NCBI GenBank assembly: GCA_028097785.1
Contig: JAOHFB010000020.1
Coordinates: forward strand, 1-11,223
Direction: 5' to 3'
DNA from: Candidatus Pelagibacter sp.
GTDB lineage: Bacteria > Pseudomonadota > Alphaproteobacteria > Pelagibacterales > Pelagibacteraceae
Length of the DNA: 11,223 bases
Below the pieces are notes generated by a model that had not been told where the DNA came from, did no database searches, and saw nothing but the letters and a program-made list of their open reading frames with translations. A program made the position numbers and the translations under genes. Positions within the stretch are counted from its first letter, which is position 1. Every line of letters starts with the position of its first letter. Below are positions 1 through 6,744 of the stretch, piece by piece.

Positions 1-1415
1 CTACAAATATAAATAATTTAAACAATTATAAGTCAGAAGACTTTGATTGGAAGTTAGTCCAGTCAGAAATGAAAAATAAGTTAGGAGTTGATATTTATGA
101 AAGTTGGCTTAAAAAAATTACTTTTGTAGATGAATTTAACAATTATTTATTACTTTCAGTACCCACAAGATTTATTAGAGACTGGATTACGTCAAGGTAT
201 CTTGATCAAATTTTACAGATTATCCGTTTATATAAAAAAGATATTATTAGAATTGAATTTAAGATTGATGACAAAAATACAAATCAAAATTTAGAAAATA
301 CAAATGTTAACGAAAATACACCTGATAGAAATGAAAATATTTCATTCATAAAAGACTCTTATTTGCAATATAATAGAATTGATCCCAATAAAAGATTTGA
401 TAATTTTATTACTGGTACAAGCAATAAACTTGCTTATGAAGCGTCATTAAAGGTTTCAGAAAATATATCTCATTATAATCCACTTTATATTTATGGTGGT
501 GTTGGAATGGGCAAAACCCATCTATTAAATTCGATTGGAATTGAACTTAAAAAAAATAATAAAGTAATGTTTATATCAGCTGAACGATTTATGTATCAGT
601 TTGTAAAATCAATCAAAGCTAATGATATGGTTAAGTTTAAAGAATATTTCAGAAATACAGATATTTTATTAATTGATGACATTCAGTTTATAAGTGGAAA
701 AGAAGCAATGCAGGAAGAATTTTTTCATACCTTTAATGCATTATTGGATAAAGGTTCACAAATAATTGTATCAGCTGATAGAGCGCCAAATAAACTATCT
801 AGAATTCAAGATAGAATTAAATCTAGATTTTCTGGTGGTTTAGTTGTTGATATTCAAAAACCAGATCTTGAACTTAGAAAAAAGATTGTAGAAAAGAAAA
901 CTGAGGAATTAAATAACTTATATGCTGATCAATTACATGTATCAAAAGAAATACAAGATTTTATAAGTACCGAAATTACAGCAAGTGTTAGGGAGTTGGT
1001 TGGATCAATAAATAGAGTAGTATCATTCTCTAGAATCTACAATAAAGTTCCAAATTTGGCAGAAACTAAGGTTGTTTTAAAAGATTTATTAAATCTTGCT
1101 GAAAATAAAGTAACAATTGATTTGATTCAAACTACAGTTTGTAAATTTTTTAAAATTAGCAAAAATGAAATGCTTTCCTCAAGAAGATCTAGATATTTGG
1201 TTAGACCTAGACAAACAGCTATATATTTAACAAAAATTTTAACATCAAAATCTTTACCAGAAATTGGAAGAGAGTTTTCCAATAGAGATCATACAACCAT
1301 AATACATTCAGTTAAAACTATTGAAAAAATTAAAGAAAAAGATCCCGAAATGGTAGATAATATTAATAAACTAAAAAATCAGATATTATATAATAATAAA
1401 GATAATGAAATTTAA
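1..1415 (+). CDS. dnaA: Chromosomal replication initiator DnaA (5' end cut by the window)
   Basis: DnaA is an AAA+ ATPase that binds DnaA boxes, melts the origin and loads the helicase. Numbering from the first in-frame ATG (base 69), domain I covers about residues 1-60 and a low-complexity Asn/Asp/Glu linker about 65-95. Walker A is GGVGMGKT at 143-150, Walker B is ILLIDDI at 199-205, and the arginine-finger region is around SRF at 252-254. The C-terminal DNA-binding domain has RPRQ at 379-382 and the signature NRDHTT at 405-410. The frame is open leftward to base 3 with no ATG, GTG or TTG. It encodes DFDWKLVQSEM just before base 69, which resembles the conserved DnaA N-terminus with its Trp. 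The ATG at 69 is therefore internal and the real start is outside the window. The gene overlaps dnaN by 11 bases, so the two are probably cotranscribed. Confidence 0.97.
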   Translation, partial: TNINNLNNYKSEDFDWKLVQSEMKNKLGVDIYESWLKKITFVDEFNNYLLLSVPTRFIRDWITSRYLDQILQIIRLYKKDIIRIEFKIDDKNTNQNLENTNVNENTPDRNENISFIKDSYLQYNRIDPNKRFDNFITGTSNKLAYEASLKVSENISHYNPLYIYGGVGMGKTHLLNSIGIELKKNNKVMFISAERFMYQFVKSIKANDMVKFKEYFRNTDILLIDDIQFISGKEAMQEEFFHTFNALLDKGSQIIVSADRAPNKLSRIQDRIKSRFSGGLVVDIQKPDLELRKKIVEKKTEELNNLYADQLHVSKEIQDFISTEITASVRELVGSINRVVSFSRIYNKVPNLAETKVVLKDLLNLAENKVTIDLIQTTVCKFFKISKNEMLSSRRSRYLVRPRQTAIYLTKILTSKSLPEIGREFSNRDHTTIIHSVKTIEKIKEKDPEMVDNINKLKNQILYNNKDNEI

Positions 1416-2517
1416 CGTAAACCAACAAGATCTTCAGCAAGCACTTAATTATTGCCAAGGTGTAATTGAAAAGAGAAGTACACTACCAATACTTTCCAAT
1501 ATTTTATTGGATGCTAGTAATTCTAAATTAACTATAACAGCTACAGATCTAGATTTAATATTCATTCACCAATTAAATAATGTTGAAGTTATTGAAGAAG
1601 GTAGAACAACAACAACCTCTTCAATTATGTATGATATAATAAGAAAATTTTCTTCAGGTAAAAAAATAAACTTATCTTTAACGGATGTTAGTAAATTACA
1701 AGTTGAGTCTGAAAAATCTATATTCAACTTAAACTGTATTAGCGCTACAGAATTTCCACTTACAGATGAAAATTTTAATCAAAATGAATTTATAATTAAA
1801 TCTAAACAGCTTTTAAAACTACTAAATAAATGTAAATTTTCTGTTTCTAATGATGAAACAAGACATTACTTGAGTGGGATTTATTTCCATCAAACTGAAG
1901 TAGACGATAAAAATTATTTAACTGCTGCGGCAACTGATAGTCATCGAATGTCTATTTCAAAAATCAGATTAGATCAAAAAATTGATTTTGAGCCGATTAT
2001 ATTGCCAAAAAAAACTATTTTTCAACTATGTTCATTGCTAGATAGTTATGATGGAGATGTTAAAGTATCTAATATTAAATCAAAAATTAAATTTGAACTA
2101 AATAATAGTGTATTGATTTCAAAACTAATTGATGGAAAATTTCCCAACTATATTCAGGTAATACCAAAAAATAATCAAAAAAAATTAGAAATAGATTTAA
2201 AATTATTTTTAAATTCAGTTGACAGAGTTGCTTCAGTCTCATTGGATAAAAAAGATGGTGTTAAATTTAATTTATCAAAAGATACGCTAGACCTATCGGT
2301 TAACAACACAAATAGTGGTGATGGTAAAGAAACATTAAATGTTAAATTTGATCATGACTTAGAAATAAGTTTTAATTCAAGGTACTTAATCGATGTTGCT
2401 TCACAATTAGATGGAGAAAGAGTTGAAATTTTTTTCAATGATACTGGTTCGCCAGCTTTAATTAAAGATCCAGGTGATTTTGATAGTATATTTGTAGTAA
2501 TGCCTATGAAGGGCTAA
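1405..2517 (+). CDS. dnaN: DNA polymerase III beta subunit (sliding clamp)
   Basis: This is the ring-shaped clamp that holds the replicative polymerase on DNA and recruits repair proteins. The 370 residues match the usual bacterial length, with three clamp domains of about 120 residues each. Landmarks are RSTLPILSN at 24-32, ATDLDL at 46-51, ATDSHRMS at 176-183, LIDGKFPNY at 241-249 and the C-terminal VVMPMKG at 364-370, which is part of the partner-binding cleft. The ATG lies inside the last codons of dnaA (11-base overlap) with no Shine-Dalgarno sequence, which suggests translational coupling. recF, often the next gene in other bacteria, does not follow. Instead a convergent plsC overlaps the stop codon by 4 bases. 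Confidence 0.97.
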   Translation: MKFNVNQQDLQQALNYCQGVIEKRSTLPILSNILLDASNSKLTITATDLDLIFIHQLNNVEVIEEGRTTTTSSIMYDIIRKFSSGKKINLSLTDVSKLQVESEKSIFNLNCISATEFPLTDENFNQNEFIIKSKQLLKLLNKCKFSVSNDETRHYLSGIYFHQTEVDDKNYLTAAATDSHRMSISKIRLDQKIDFEPIILPKKTIFQLCSLLDSYDGDVKVSNIKSKIKFELNNSVLISKLIDGKFPNYIQVIPKNNQKKLEIDLKLFLNSVDRVASVSLDKKDGVKFNLSKDTLDLSVNNTNSGDGKETLNVKFDHDLEISFNSRYLIDVASQLDGERVEIFFNDTGSPALIKDPGDFDSIFVVMPMKG

Positions 2518-3215
2518 TTTAATTGATTAAGTTCTTCATAAACACTATTTTCTAAAATCTTAATAAATTCTTCTTTAGCGAGTCCTGCTTTTATAGGCTT
2601 TAAGATTGAAATAGTTATTTCTTTATTGCTAATTTTTAAGCCTTTTTTAGGCCAAACATAACCTGAATTAATGGCAACTGGCTGACAAGAAATCTTCAGT
2701 TCTTCATATATTCTAGACGCACCTTTTTTAAAAGGAGGTCTTTCATCTGGTAAAACTCTTGTTCCTTGAGGGAAGATTATTAATGGTCTATTTGAGTCAT
2801 TAATCATTTTTGAGATATCTTCAAAAAATCCCAAGTTATCTTTGGTCACTTTGTTTCTCTTAATTGATATTGAGCCAATTTTTTTTAGATACCAACCAAA
2901 AATTGGAATTAAAAGTAACTCCTTTTTTAAAATAAAAACAGGTGAATTAAAAATAGTTTGAAGATAAAAAGTTTCGAACATCGATTGATGAGATGCAGCA
3001 ATAAAAAACTTCTCATTATTTATAATATTTTCTTTACCTTTGATTATTATTTTTGTGGATAAAAAAAACTTTAGACAAAAACTTGTCCAATAACCCATTA
3101 ATTTTCCCCCTAATAAAACAACTTTTTGAGGTAAAAAAAATGCAGGAAGAAAAATTAAAGAAATAATTATTATTCCACTAAAGAAAAAAATTGAAAAAAT
3201 AGTGTTTCTAATCAT
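2514..3215 (-). CDS. plsC: 1-acyl-sn-glycerol-3-phosphate acyltransferase (PlsC family)
   Basis: Members of this family transfer a fatty acyl chain to lysophosphatidic acid, making phosphatidic acid at the inner membrane. The 233-residue protein begins with a hydrophobic anchor at about residues 7-30. Motif I is HQSMFE at 76-81. It has the HX4E form rather than the classical HX4D, a variant I recall as common in alphaproteobacterial members. GSISIKR follows at 114-120, then the phosphate-binding FPQGTR at 148-153 and PFKKGASR at 161-168. It is the last gene of the argH-lptM-lysA-plsC run, with 12 bases after the lysA stop, and it overlaps convergent dnaN by 4 bases. The family is clear. The exact acceptor (lysophosphatidate or another lysolipid) cannot be told from sequence alone. 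Confidence 0.9.
   Translation of the reverse strand: MIRNTIFSIFFFSGIIIISLIFLPAFFLPQKVVLLGGKLMGYWTSFCLKFFLSTKIIIKGKENIINNEKFFIAASHQSMFETFYLQTIFNSPVFILKKELLLIPIFGWYLKKIGSISIKRNKVTKDNLGFFEDISKMINDSNRPLIIFPQGTRVLPDERPPFKKGASRIYEELKISCQPVAINSGYVWPKKGLKISNKEITISILKPIKAGLAKEEFIKILENSVYEELNQLN
3054..3062 (-). other. Perfect DnaA-box match (TTATCCACA) inside plsC
   Basis: The minus strand reads TTATCCACA, identical to the classical high-affinity DnaA box, within the plsC coding sequence about 1.6 kb from the dnaA stop. I found no second perfect copy and no cluster. TTATCCAAA near base 5580 is a one-mismatch match only. A lone box does not make an origin. It could titrate DnaA or be chance. Confidence 0.3.
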
Positions 3216-3227
3216 TTTTATCAGAAG

Positions 3228-4442
3228 TTAGACTATATCAGTAAGCTTCTGTCTTTTATTGATTACTTTAATTTTAGAGTTTTTAATTAGTATTTCTATT
3301 GGTTTTGGTCTCACGTTATAATTTGAACTGAGTGACATTCCATATGCCCCAACATCGCAAATCACAATTAAGTCTTTTTCAAATAATTTTTGAAAATTAT
3401 TTATAGTTAAGAATTTATCAGTACTTTCACAGATTGGACCAACAAATTCATATGTTTTCTTTACTTTTTTTCCAGTCTTTATAGCCGGCATTATTCTATG
3501 CTTTGAATTATATAGTGCAGGTCTCATCAAGTCGTTCATTGCAACATCTAGTATTATAAAATTTTTTTTATGACCTTCTTTAATATAAGTAACTCTAGAA
3601 ATTAATGTCCCAATATTTCCAACAATAGATCGACCAGGTTCAAAAATTATTTTAGAATTATGATTTTTCAAAAATCTTTTAATATTTCTTGAATAATTTT
3701 TTAAATTAAGCATTTTCTTATTATTTTTATAATCAATTCCCATTCCTCCACCAAGATCAATATATTCAAAAGAGTAATTAGCTTTTTTTATAATTTTATT
3801 TAATGCCTTAAGCATATTTTCATAAGGTTTAACATCAAGTATTTGACTGCCTATATGAACACTTAAACATTTTAAATTTAAATTTTTAGATTTTTTAATA
3901 TATTTAGTTAGCTCTAAAAAATCTTTTTCACCAATACCAAATTTATTTTCTTTTTTTCCAGTAGAAATTTGACTCAAAGTTTTAGCATCTACATTTGGAT
4001 TAAACCTAATACCAACATCAACATTTTTTTTATTTTTTTTTGCAATTCTCTCTATTTCCAAAATTTCACTTTTTGACTCAGCATTAATTAAAAGTATTTT
4101 TTTATTTACAGCAAAATTAATTTCTTCAGAAGTTTTACCTACACCTGAAAAAACAATTTTATTGGGTTTAATACCAGCTTTAAGTGCTTTCATTAACTCA
4201 CCCAAAGATACAACATCAGCACCAAGACCAAATTTTGCAATTTCTTTAATTAAGTTTACATTTGTATTTGATTTAATTGCAAAACAAATTAGAGGTGAAA
4301 ACGATTTAAAATTTTTTTTGAAATTATCAATATTTTTTTTTAATTGACTATAAGAATAACAATAAGCAGGGGTATCAAATTTTTTAGCAATATTCTGTAC
4401 TGTTACTTTATCAATTGTTAATTTTTTTTTGATGTATTTCAT
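3228..4442 (-). CDS. lysA: Diaminopimelate decarboxylase
   Basis: This PLP enzyme decarboxylates meso-diaminopimelate to L-lysine, the last step of lysine synthesis, in the cytoplasm. The 404 residues are close to the family length. The PLP-binding lysine is K57 in FAIKSN, at the start of the alanine-racemase-like barrel. HIGSQ (196-200), the glycine loop DLGGGMGIDY (229-238) and EPGRS (268-272) hold the cofactor phosphate and substrate. CESTD (338-342) supplies the active-site Cys contributed across the dimer, followed by GAYG (365-368) and YNVRP (375-379). The ATG shares one base with the TAA stop of lptM (TAATG), which points to coupled translation. It belongs to the argH-lptM-lysA-plsC transcription unit. 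The protein is very lysine-rich, in line with the low G+C. Confidence 0.96.
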   Translation of the reverse strand: MKYIKKKLTIDKVTVQNIAKKFDTPAYCYSYSQLKKNIDNFKKNFKSFSPLICFAIKSNTNVNLIKEIAKFGLGADVVSLGELMKALKAGIKPNKIVFSGVGKTSEEINFAVNKKILLINAESKSEILEIERIAKKNKKNVDVGIRFNPNVDAKTLSQISTGKKENKFGIGEKDFLELTKYIKKSKNLNLKCLSVHIGSQILDVKPYENMLKALNKIIKKANYSFEYIDLGGGMGIDYKNNKKMLNLKNYSRNIKRFLKNHNSKIIFEPGRSIVGNIGTLISRVTYIKEGHKKNFIILDVAMNDLMRPALYNSKHRIMPAIKTGKKVKKTYEFVGPICESTDKFLTINNFQKLFEKDLIVICDVGAYGMSLSSNYNVRPKPIEILIKNSKIKVINKRQKLTDIV

Positions 4443-4573
4443 TAAGCTTTATTATTAAGGATTATTATCTTTTCAGCTTTTTGGTCTGGGTCTTCGTATG
4501 TGGGGTCTCCTTTTTTCCCACAAGAAGCTAACAAACAACAAATCAGAAAAATAAAGCTAATTTTTTTAATCAT
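4442..4573 (-). CDS. lptM: Small LptM/YifL-type lipoprotein
   Basis: This 43-residue protein fills the apparent gap between argH and lysA. The translation starts MIKKISFIFL, continues with a hydrophobic stretch to the lipobox LASC (Cys18), and then gives the mature start CGKKGDP followed by an acidic tail. A lipobox followed directly by CG-x-KG is the hallmark of the LptM (formerly YifL) family. In E. coli that lipoprotein helps mature the LPS translocon protein LptD in the outer membrane. The gene next to lysA is also where this family is usually found. Its ATG overlaps the argH stop (ATGA) and its TAA overlaps the lysA start (TAATG), so it sits between them with no free base. LptD is not in the window, so the role is inferred from the family and context. 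Confidence 0.88.
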   Translation of the reverse strand: MIKKISFIFLICCLLASCGKKGDPTYEDPDQKAEKIIILNNKA

Positions 4574-5961
4574 TTTTGTTTCTTATATTTCATTATCATT
4601 TTTTTGATATTATCAAAAGCTGTTCCTCCGTAAGATTTTTTAGAATTTACAGAATTCTTTAAATCAAACACTTTTAAAACGTCGTTAGTTAATTTTGGTT
4701 CAATTTTTTTTAATTCTTCTAAGCTTAATTCATCAAGTTTTTTTTTCTTTTTTTCAGCCAAATTAACAACAGCAGCTGTTTTTTGATAAGCTTTTCTGAA
4801 AGACATGGAGTGATTTTTAACAAGATAGTCTGCCAAATCTGTTGCAGTAATATACCCATAATTTGCAAGCTCAATCATTTTTTTTTTGTTAGGGCTAGAA
4901 TTTTTTAATACTTCATCAAAAATTTTAAGACAGTTGATCAAAGTATCATTAGATTTAAATACAATTTCTTTGTCATCCTGAAGGTCTTTGAAGTAAGATA
5001 GTGGAAGACCTTTTAAAATCGTAAGCATTGAAAATAAATTTCCATAACTACTTCCAGATTTTCCTCTCAAATATTCTAATAAATCAGGGTTTTTCTTTTG
5101 AGGCATTATTGATGAACCAGTTACAATTTTGTCTGAGAGATTGATTAAGCCGAAACCATCTGAACTCCAGATAATAAGTTCTTCTGCAATTCTTGATATA
5201 TGCATTGAACAAACAGAGACACTATATAAAAAATCTAAAACAAAATCTCTATCAGAGACAGTATCAATTGAATTGTTTGTTGGTTTTTTAAATCCAAGTT
5301 TTTTACTAGTATAATTTCTATCTATATTAAAAGAAGTTCCAGTGAGCGCAGCTACTCCCAAAGGATTTTCATCTAAGCTTTCCAAATTGTTTGTGAATCT
5401 TTTTTTGTCTCTATTAAACATTTCAACATAAGCCATTAAATAATGAGCAAAAGAAATAGCTTGTGCATTTTTAAGATGTGTAAAACCAGGCATAATGGTA
5501 TCTATATTTTTTTCCGCTAATTTTAATGTGCTTTTAATAACTTTATCTAAACTAAGGTTAATCTCTTTGGTTGAAGATCTTATCCAAATTTTAAAGTCTG
5601 TAATTACCTGATCGTTTCTAGATCTTGCTGTGTGAACATAGCCCGCTTCTTCCCCAATTATTTGAAAAAGTCTTTTTTCTATATTCATATGAATATCTTC
5701 ATATTTATTGTTGAACTCAAATTTTTTATTAGAAATTTCCTTTTCTATCTTTGTAAGACCATAGATAATTTTATTTTTAATTTTGAAAGATATTATTTTT
5801 TGTTTAAACAGCATCTCAACATGAGCAATAGATCCCTGAATATCTTCTTTATAAAGTCGTTTATCAATATCAATTGAGTTACCAACTTTTTGGAATAAAG
5901 ATGATGCATTTTTTTTTATACGGGTGTTCCATATTGCTTGGTTGTTTTTATTTTTTGCCAT
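4570..5961 (-). CDS. argH: Argininosuccinate lyase
   Basis: This enzyme splits argininosuccinate into arginine and fumarate, the final step of arginine synthesis. The 463 residues match the family (aspartase/fumarase superfamily, tetrameric). Conserved regions are HTARSRNDQV at 110-119, THLKNAQ at 161-167 with catalytic His162, NPLGVAALTGT at 199-209, and the superfamily signature GSSIMPQKKNPD at 282-293 with the catalytic serine loop. The second region reads THLKNAQAIS where most relatives have THLQRAQPI. It is a mild variation that leaves the His intact. The ATG is only 24 bases from the divergent tlpA start. A TATAAT on this strand ends 8 bases before the ATG, so the mRNA could have almost no leader. 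It is the first gene of the argH-lptM-lysA-plsC run. Confidence 0.96.
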   Translation of the reverse strand: MAKNKNNQAIWNTRIKKNASSLFQKVGNSIDIDKRLYKEDIQGSIAHVEMLFKQKIISFKIKNKIIYGLTKIEKEISNKKFEFNNKYEDIHMNIEKRLFQIIGEEAGYVHTARSRNDQVITDFKIWIRSSTKEINLSLDKVIKSTLKLAEKNIDTIMPGFTHLKNAQAISFAHYLMAYVEMFNRDKKRFTNNLESLDENPLGVAALTGTSFNIDRNYTSKKLGFKKPTNNSIDTVSDRDFVLDFLYSVSVCSMHISRIAEELIIWSSDGFGLINLSDKIVTGSSIMPQKKNPDLLEYLRGKSGSSYGNLFSMLTILKGLPLSYFKDLQDDKEIVFKSNDTLINCLKIFDEVLKNSSPNKKKMIELANYGYITATDLADYLVKNHSMSFRKAYQKTAAVVNLAEKKKKKLDELSLEELKKIEPKLTNDVLKVFDLKNSVNSKKSYGGTAFDNIKKMIMKYKKQK

Positions 5962-5985
5962 GATATTTAATTATAACTATTTAAC
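5962..5985. promoter_or_regulatory. Minimal divergent gap between argH and tlpA, with a symmetric -10-like element
   Basis: Only 24 bases separate the two divergent start codons. The centre reads TTATAA. It gives a perfect TATAAT on the minus strand (bases 5970-5975) and an overlapping TATAAC on the plus strand (5972-5977). For argH, a TTAAAA lies 17 bases further upstream, inside tlpA, and could be a weak -35. No good -35 is visible for tlpA. Starts from either -10 would give nearly leaderless transcripts. AT-rich sequence produces such matches easily, so this is suggestive only. Confidence 0.35.
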
Positions 5986-6495
5986 ATGAGATTTTTAATA
6001 TTATTTATTTTTTTGACAACCAAAGTCTTTGCTAATGATGTATCTGAAATAAAAAATATTGTCATTCATAAAGACCTAAAAGTGTACGATAATGTATTCT
6101 TTTTGGATAAAAATGATAAAAAAATTAATATCAAAGAATTTAATGGAAATTTACTTTTATTAAATTTTTGGGCAACCTGGTGCGCGCCATGTAAAGAGGA
6201 GATGCCATCATTAGATAGACTTCAAGTAAATCAAAATTTGAGTAATTTAAAAATTTTTGCAATCAATATATCGCAAGAAAGTAAAAAAAAGGTTGATAGT
6301 TTTTTTAAAGATTTGAATATTGAAAACTTTGACCCATATTTTGATGCACCAACAACTCTAGCAAAAATATTTTCTTTACGTGGAGTTCCGACTTCAATTC
6401 TTATAGATAAAGATGGAAAAGAATTTGCAAGAATTATGGGTTCAATAGATTTTAATGATAAAATATTTATAAATTGGTTAAAAACTTACAATTAG
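5986..6495 (+). CDS. tlpA: Exported TlpA-like thiol:disulfide oxidoreductase
   Basis: This is a thioredoxin-fold protein of the TlpA/ResA type, expected to reduce disulfides outside the cytoplasm, for example during cytochrome c or oxidase maturation. Residues 1-16 form a signal peptide with a hydrophobic core and a likely cut after VFA. The active site is WCAPC with Cys66 and Cys69 inside NFWATWCAPCKEEMPSL. The cis-proline loop is RGVPTSILID (132-141, Pro135). The 169 residues fit a one-domain protein. It is divergent from argH, an arrangement that I recall for tlpA in other alphaproteobacteria. No CcdA or DsbD-type reductant gene is present here, so the electron source is unknown. The stop codon overlaps the convergent HIG1-type gene by 4 bases. 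Confidence 0.88.
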   Translation: MRFLILFIFLTTKVFANDVSEIKNIVIHKDLKVYDNVFFLDKNDKKINIKEFNGNLLLLNFWATWCAPCKEEMPSLDRLQVNQNLSNLKIFAINISQESKKKVDSFFKDLNIENFDPYFDAPTTLAKIFSLRGVPTSILIDKDGKEFARIMGSIDFNDKIFINWLKTYN

Positions 6496-6695
6496 TTCTT
6501 AAAAAAATAAGCAAATCCAATCAGAACTAGTATTGCTATAAATTGAAGGAGAACTCTTAGTTGCATTAATTTATTTGAATATTTTTTGCTAACCTCTCCT
6601 CCTTTAAAAAGAGTTCCAATCCCTAAAATTAAAACAATTCCTACTGCCAACAAAAGAACTATGGAGAGAATTTTAACAAATATTCCTGAAATCAT
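6492..6695 (-). CDS. Small HIG1-type twin-transmembrane protein
   Basis: This 67-residue membrane protein has two hydrophobic helices (about residues 5-29 and 48-65). They are joined by a short Gly/Lys-rich loop and the segment SNKLMQLRVLLQ (40-51). That segment matches the core of the HIG_1_N family, the alphaproteobacterial relatives of mitochondrial hypoxia-induced proteins that associate with cytochrome c oxidase. I chose the ATG at base 6695. The frame extends to a TTG at 6719, which would add eight polar residues (MKTIYNIY) and does not look like a better start. It lies alone on this strand between the tlpA and esterase genes, and its stop overlaps the tlpA stop. The family assignment is fairly firm. 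A role in respiratory-complex stability is inferred from the eukaryotic members. Confidence 0.78.
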   Translation of the reverse strand: MISGIFVKILSIVLLLAVGIVLILGIGTLFKGGEVSKKYSNKLMQLRVLLQFIAILVLIGFAYFFKN

Positions 6696-6744
6696 ATAAA
6701 TATTGTAGATTGTTTTCAAAAATAAAAAACATAATTAATCAACT

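Noticed and set aside
2444..2455. CTGG-TTCG-CCAG hairpin near the end of dnaN
   Set aside because: It has a four-base stem with no T run and encodes conserved clamp residues (TGSPAL), so coding constraint explains it.
4015..4060. Long T and A runs in lysA, argH and other genes as programmed frameshift sites
   Set aside because: They encode Lys-rich stretches in genes whose frames continue intact to full family length. Low G+C explains the runs.
4162..4347. Plus-strand open frame of 61 codons opposite lysA
   Set aside because: It is fully inside the well-supported lysA gene on the other strand and has no recognisable motif, so it is an antisense shadow.
5129..5877. Two plus-strand open frames (5129-5314 and 5632-5877) opposite argH
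   Set aside because: Both lie within argH, whose conserved motifs span the region. The second is Phe/Ile-rich only because it reads the complement of Lys/Asn codons.
6493..6529. Inverted repeat TAGTTCT/AGAACTA at the tlpA/HIG1-type junction as a bidirectional terminator
   Set aside because: The stem is only seven base pairs with a 23-base loop and no U tract after it. It lies in coding sequence, so it is too weak to call.
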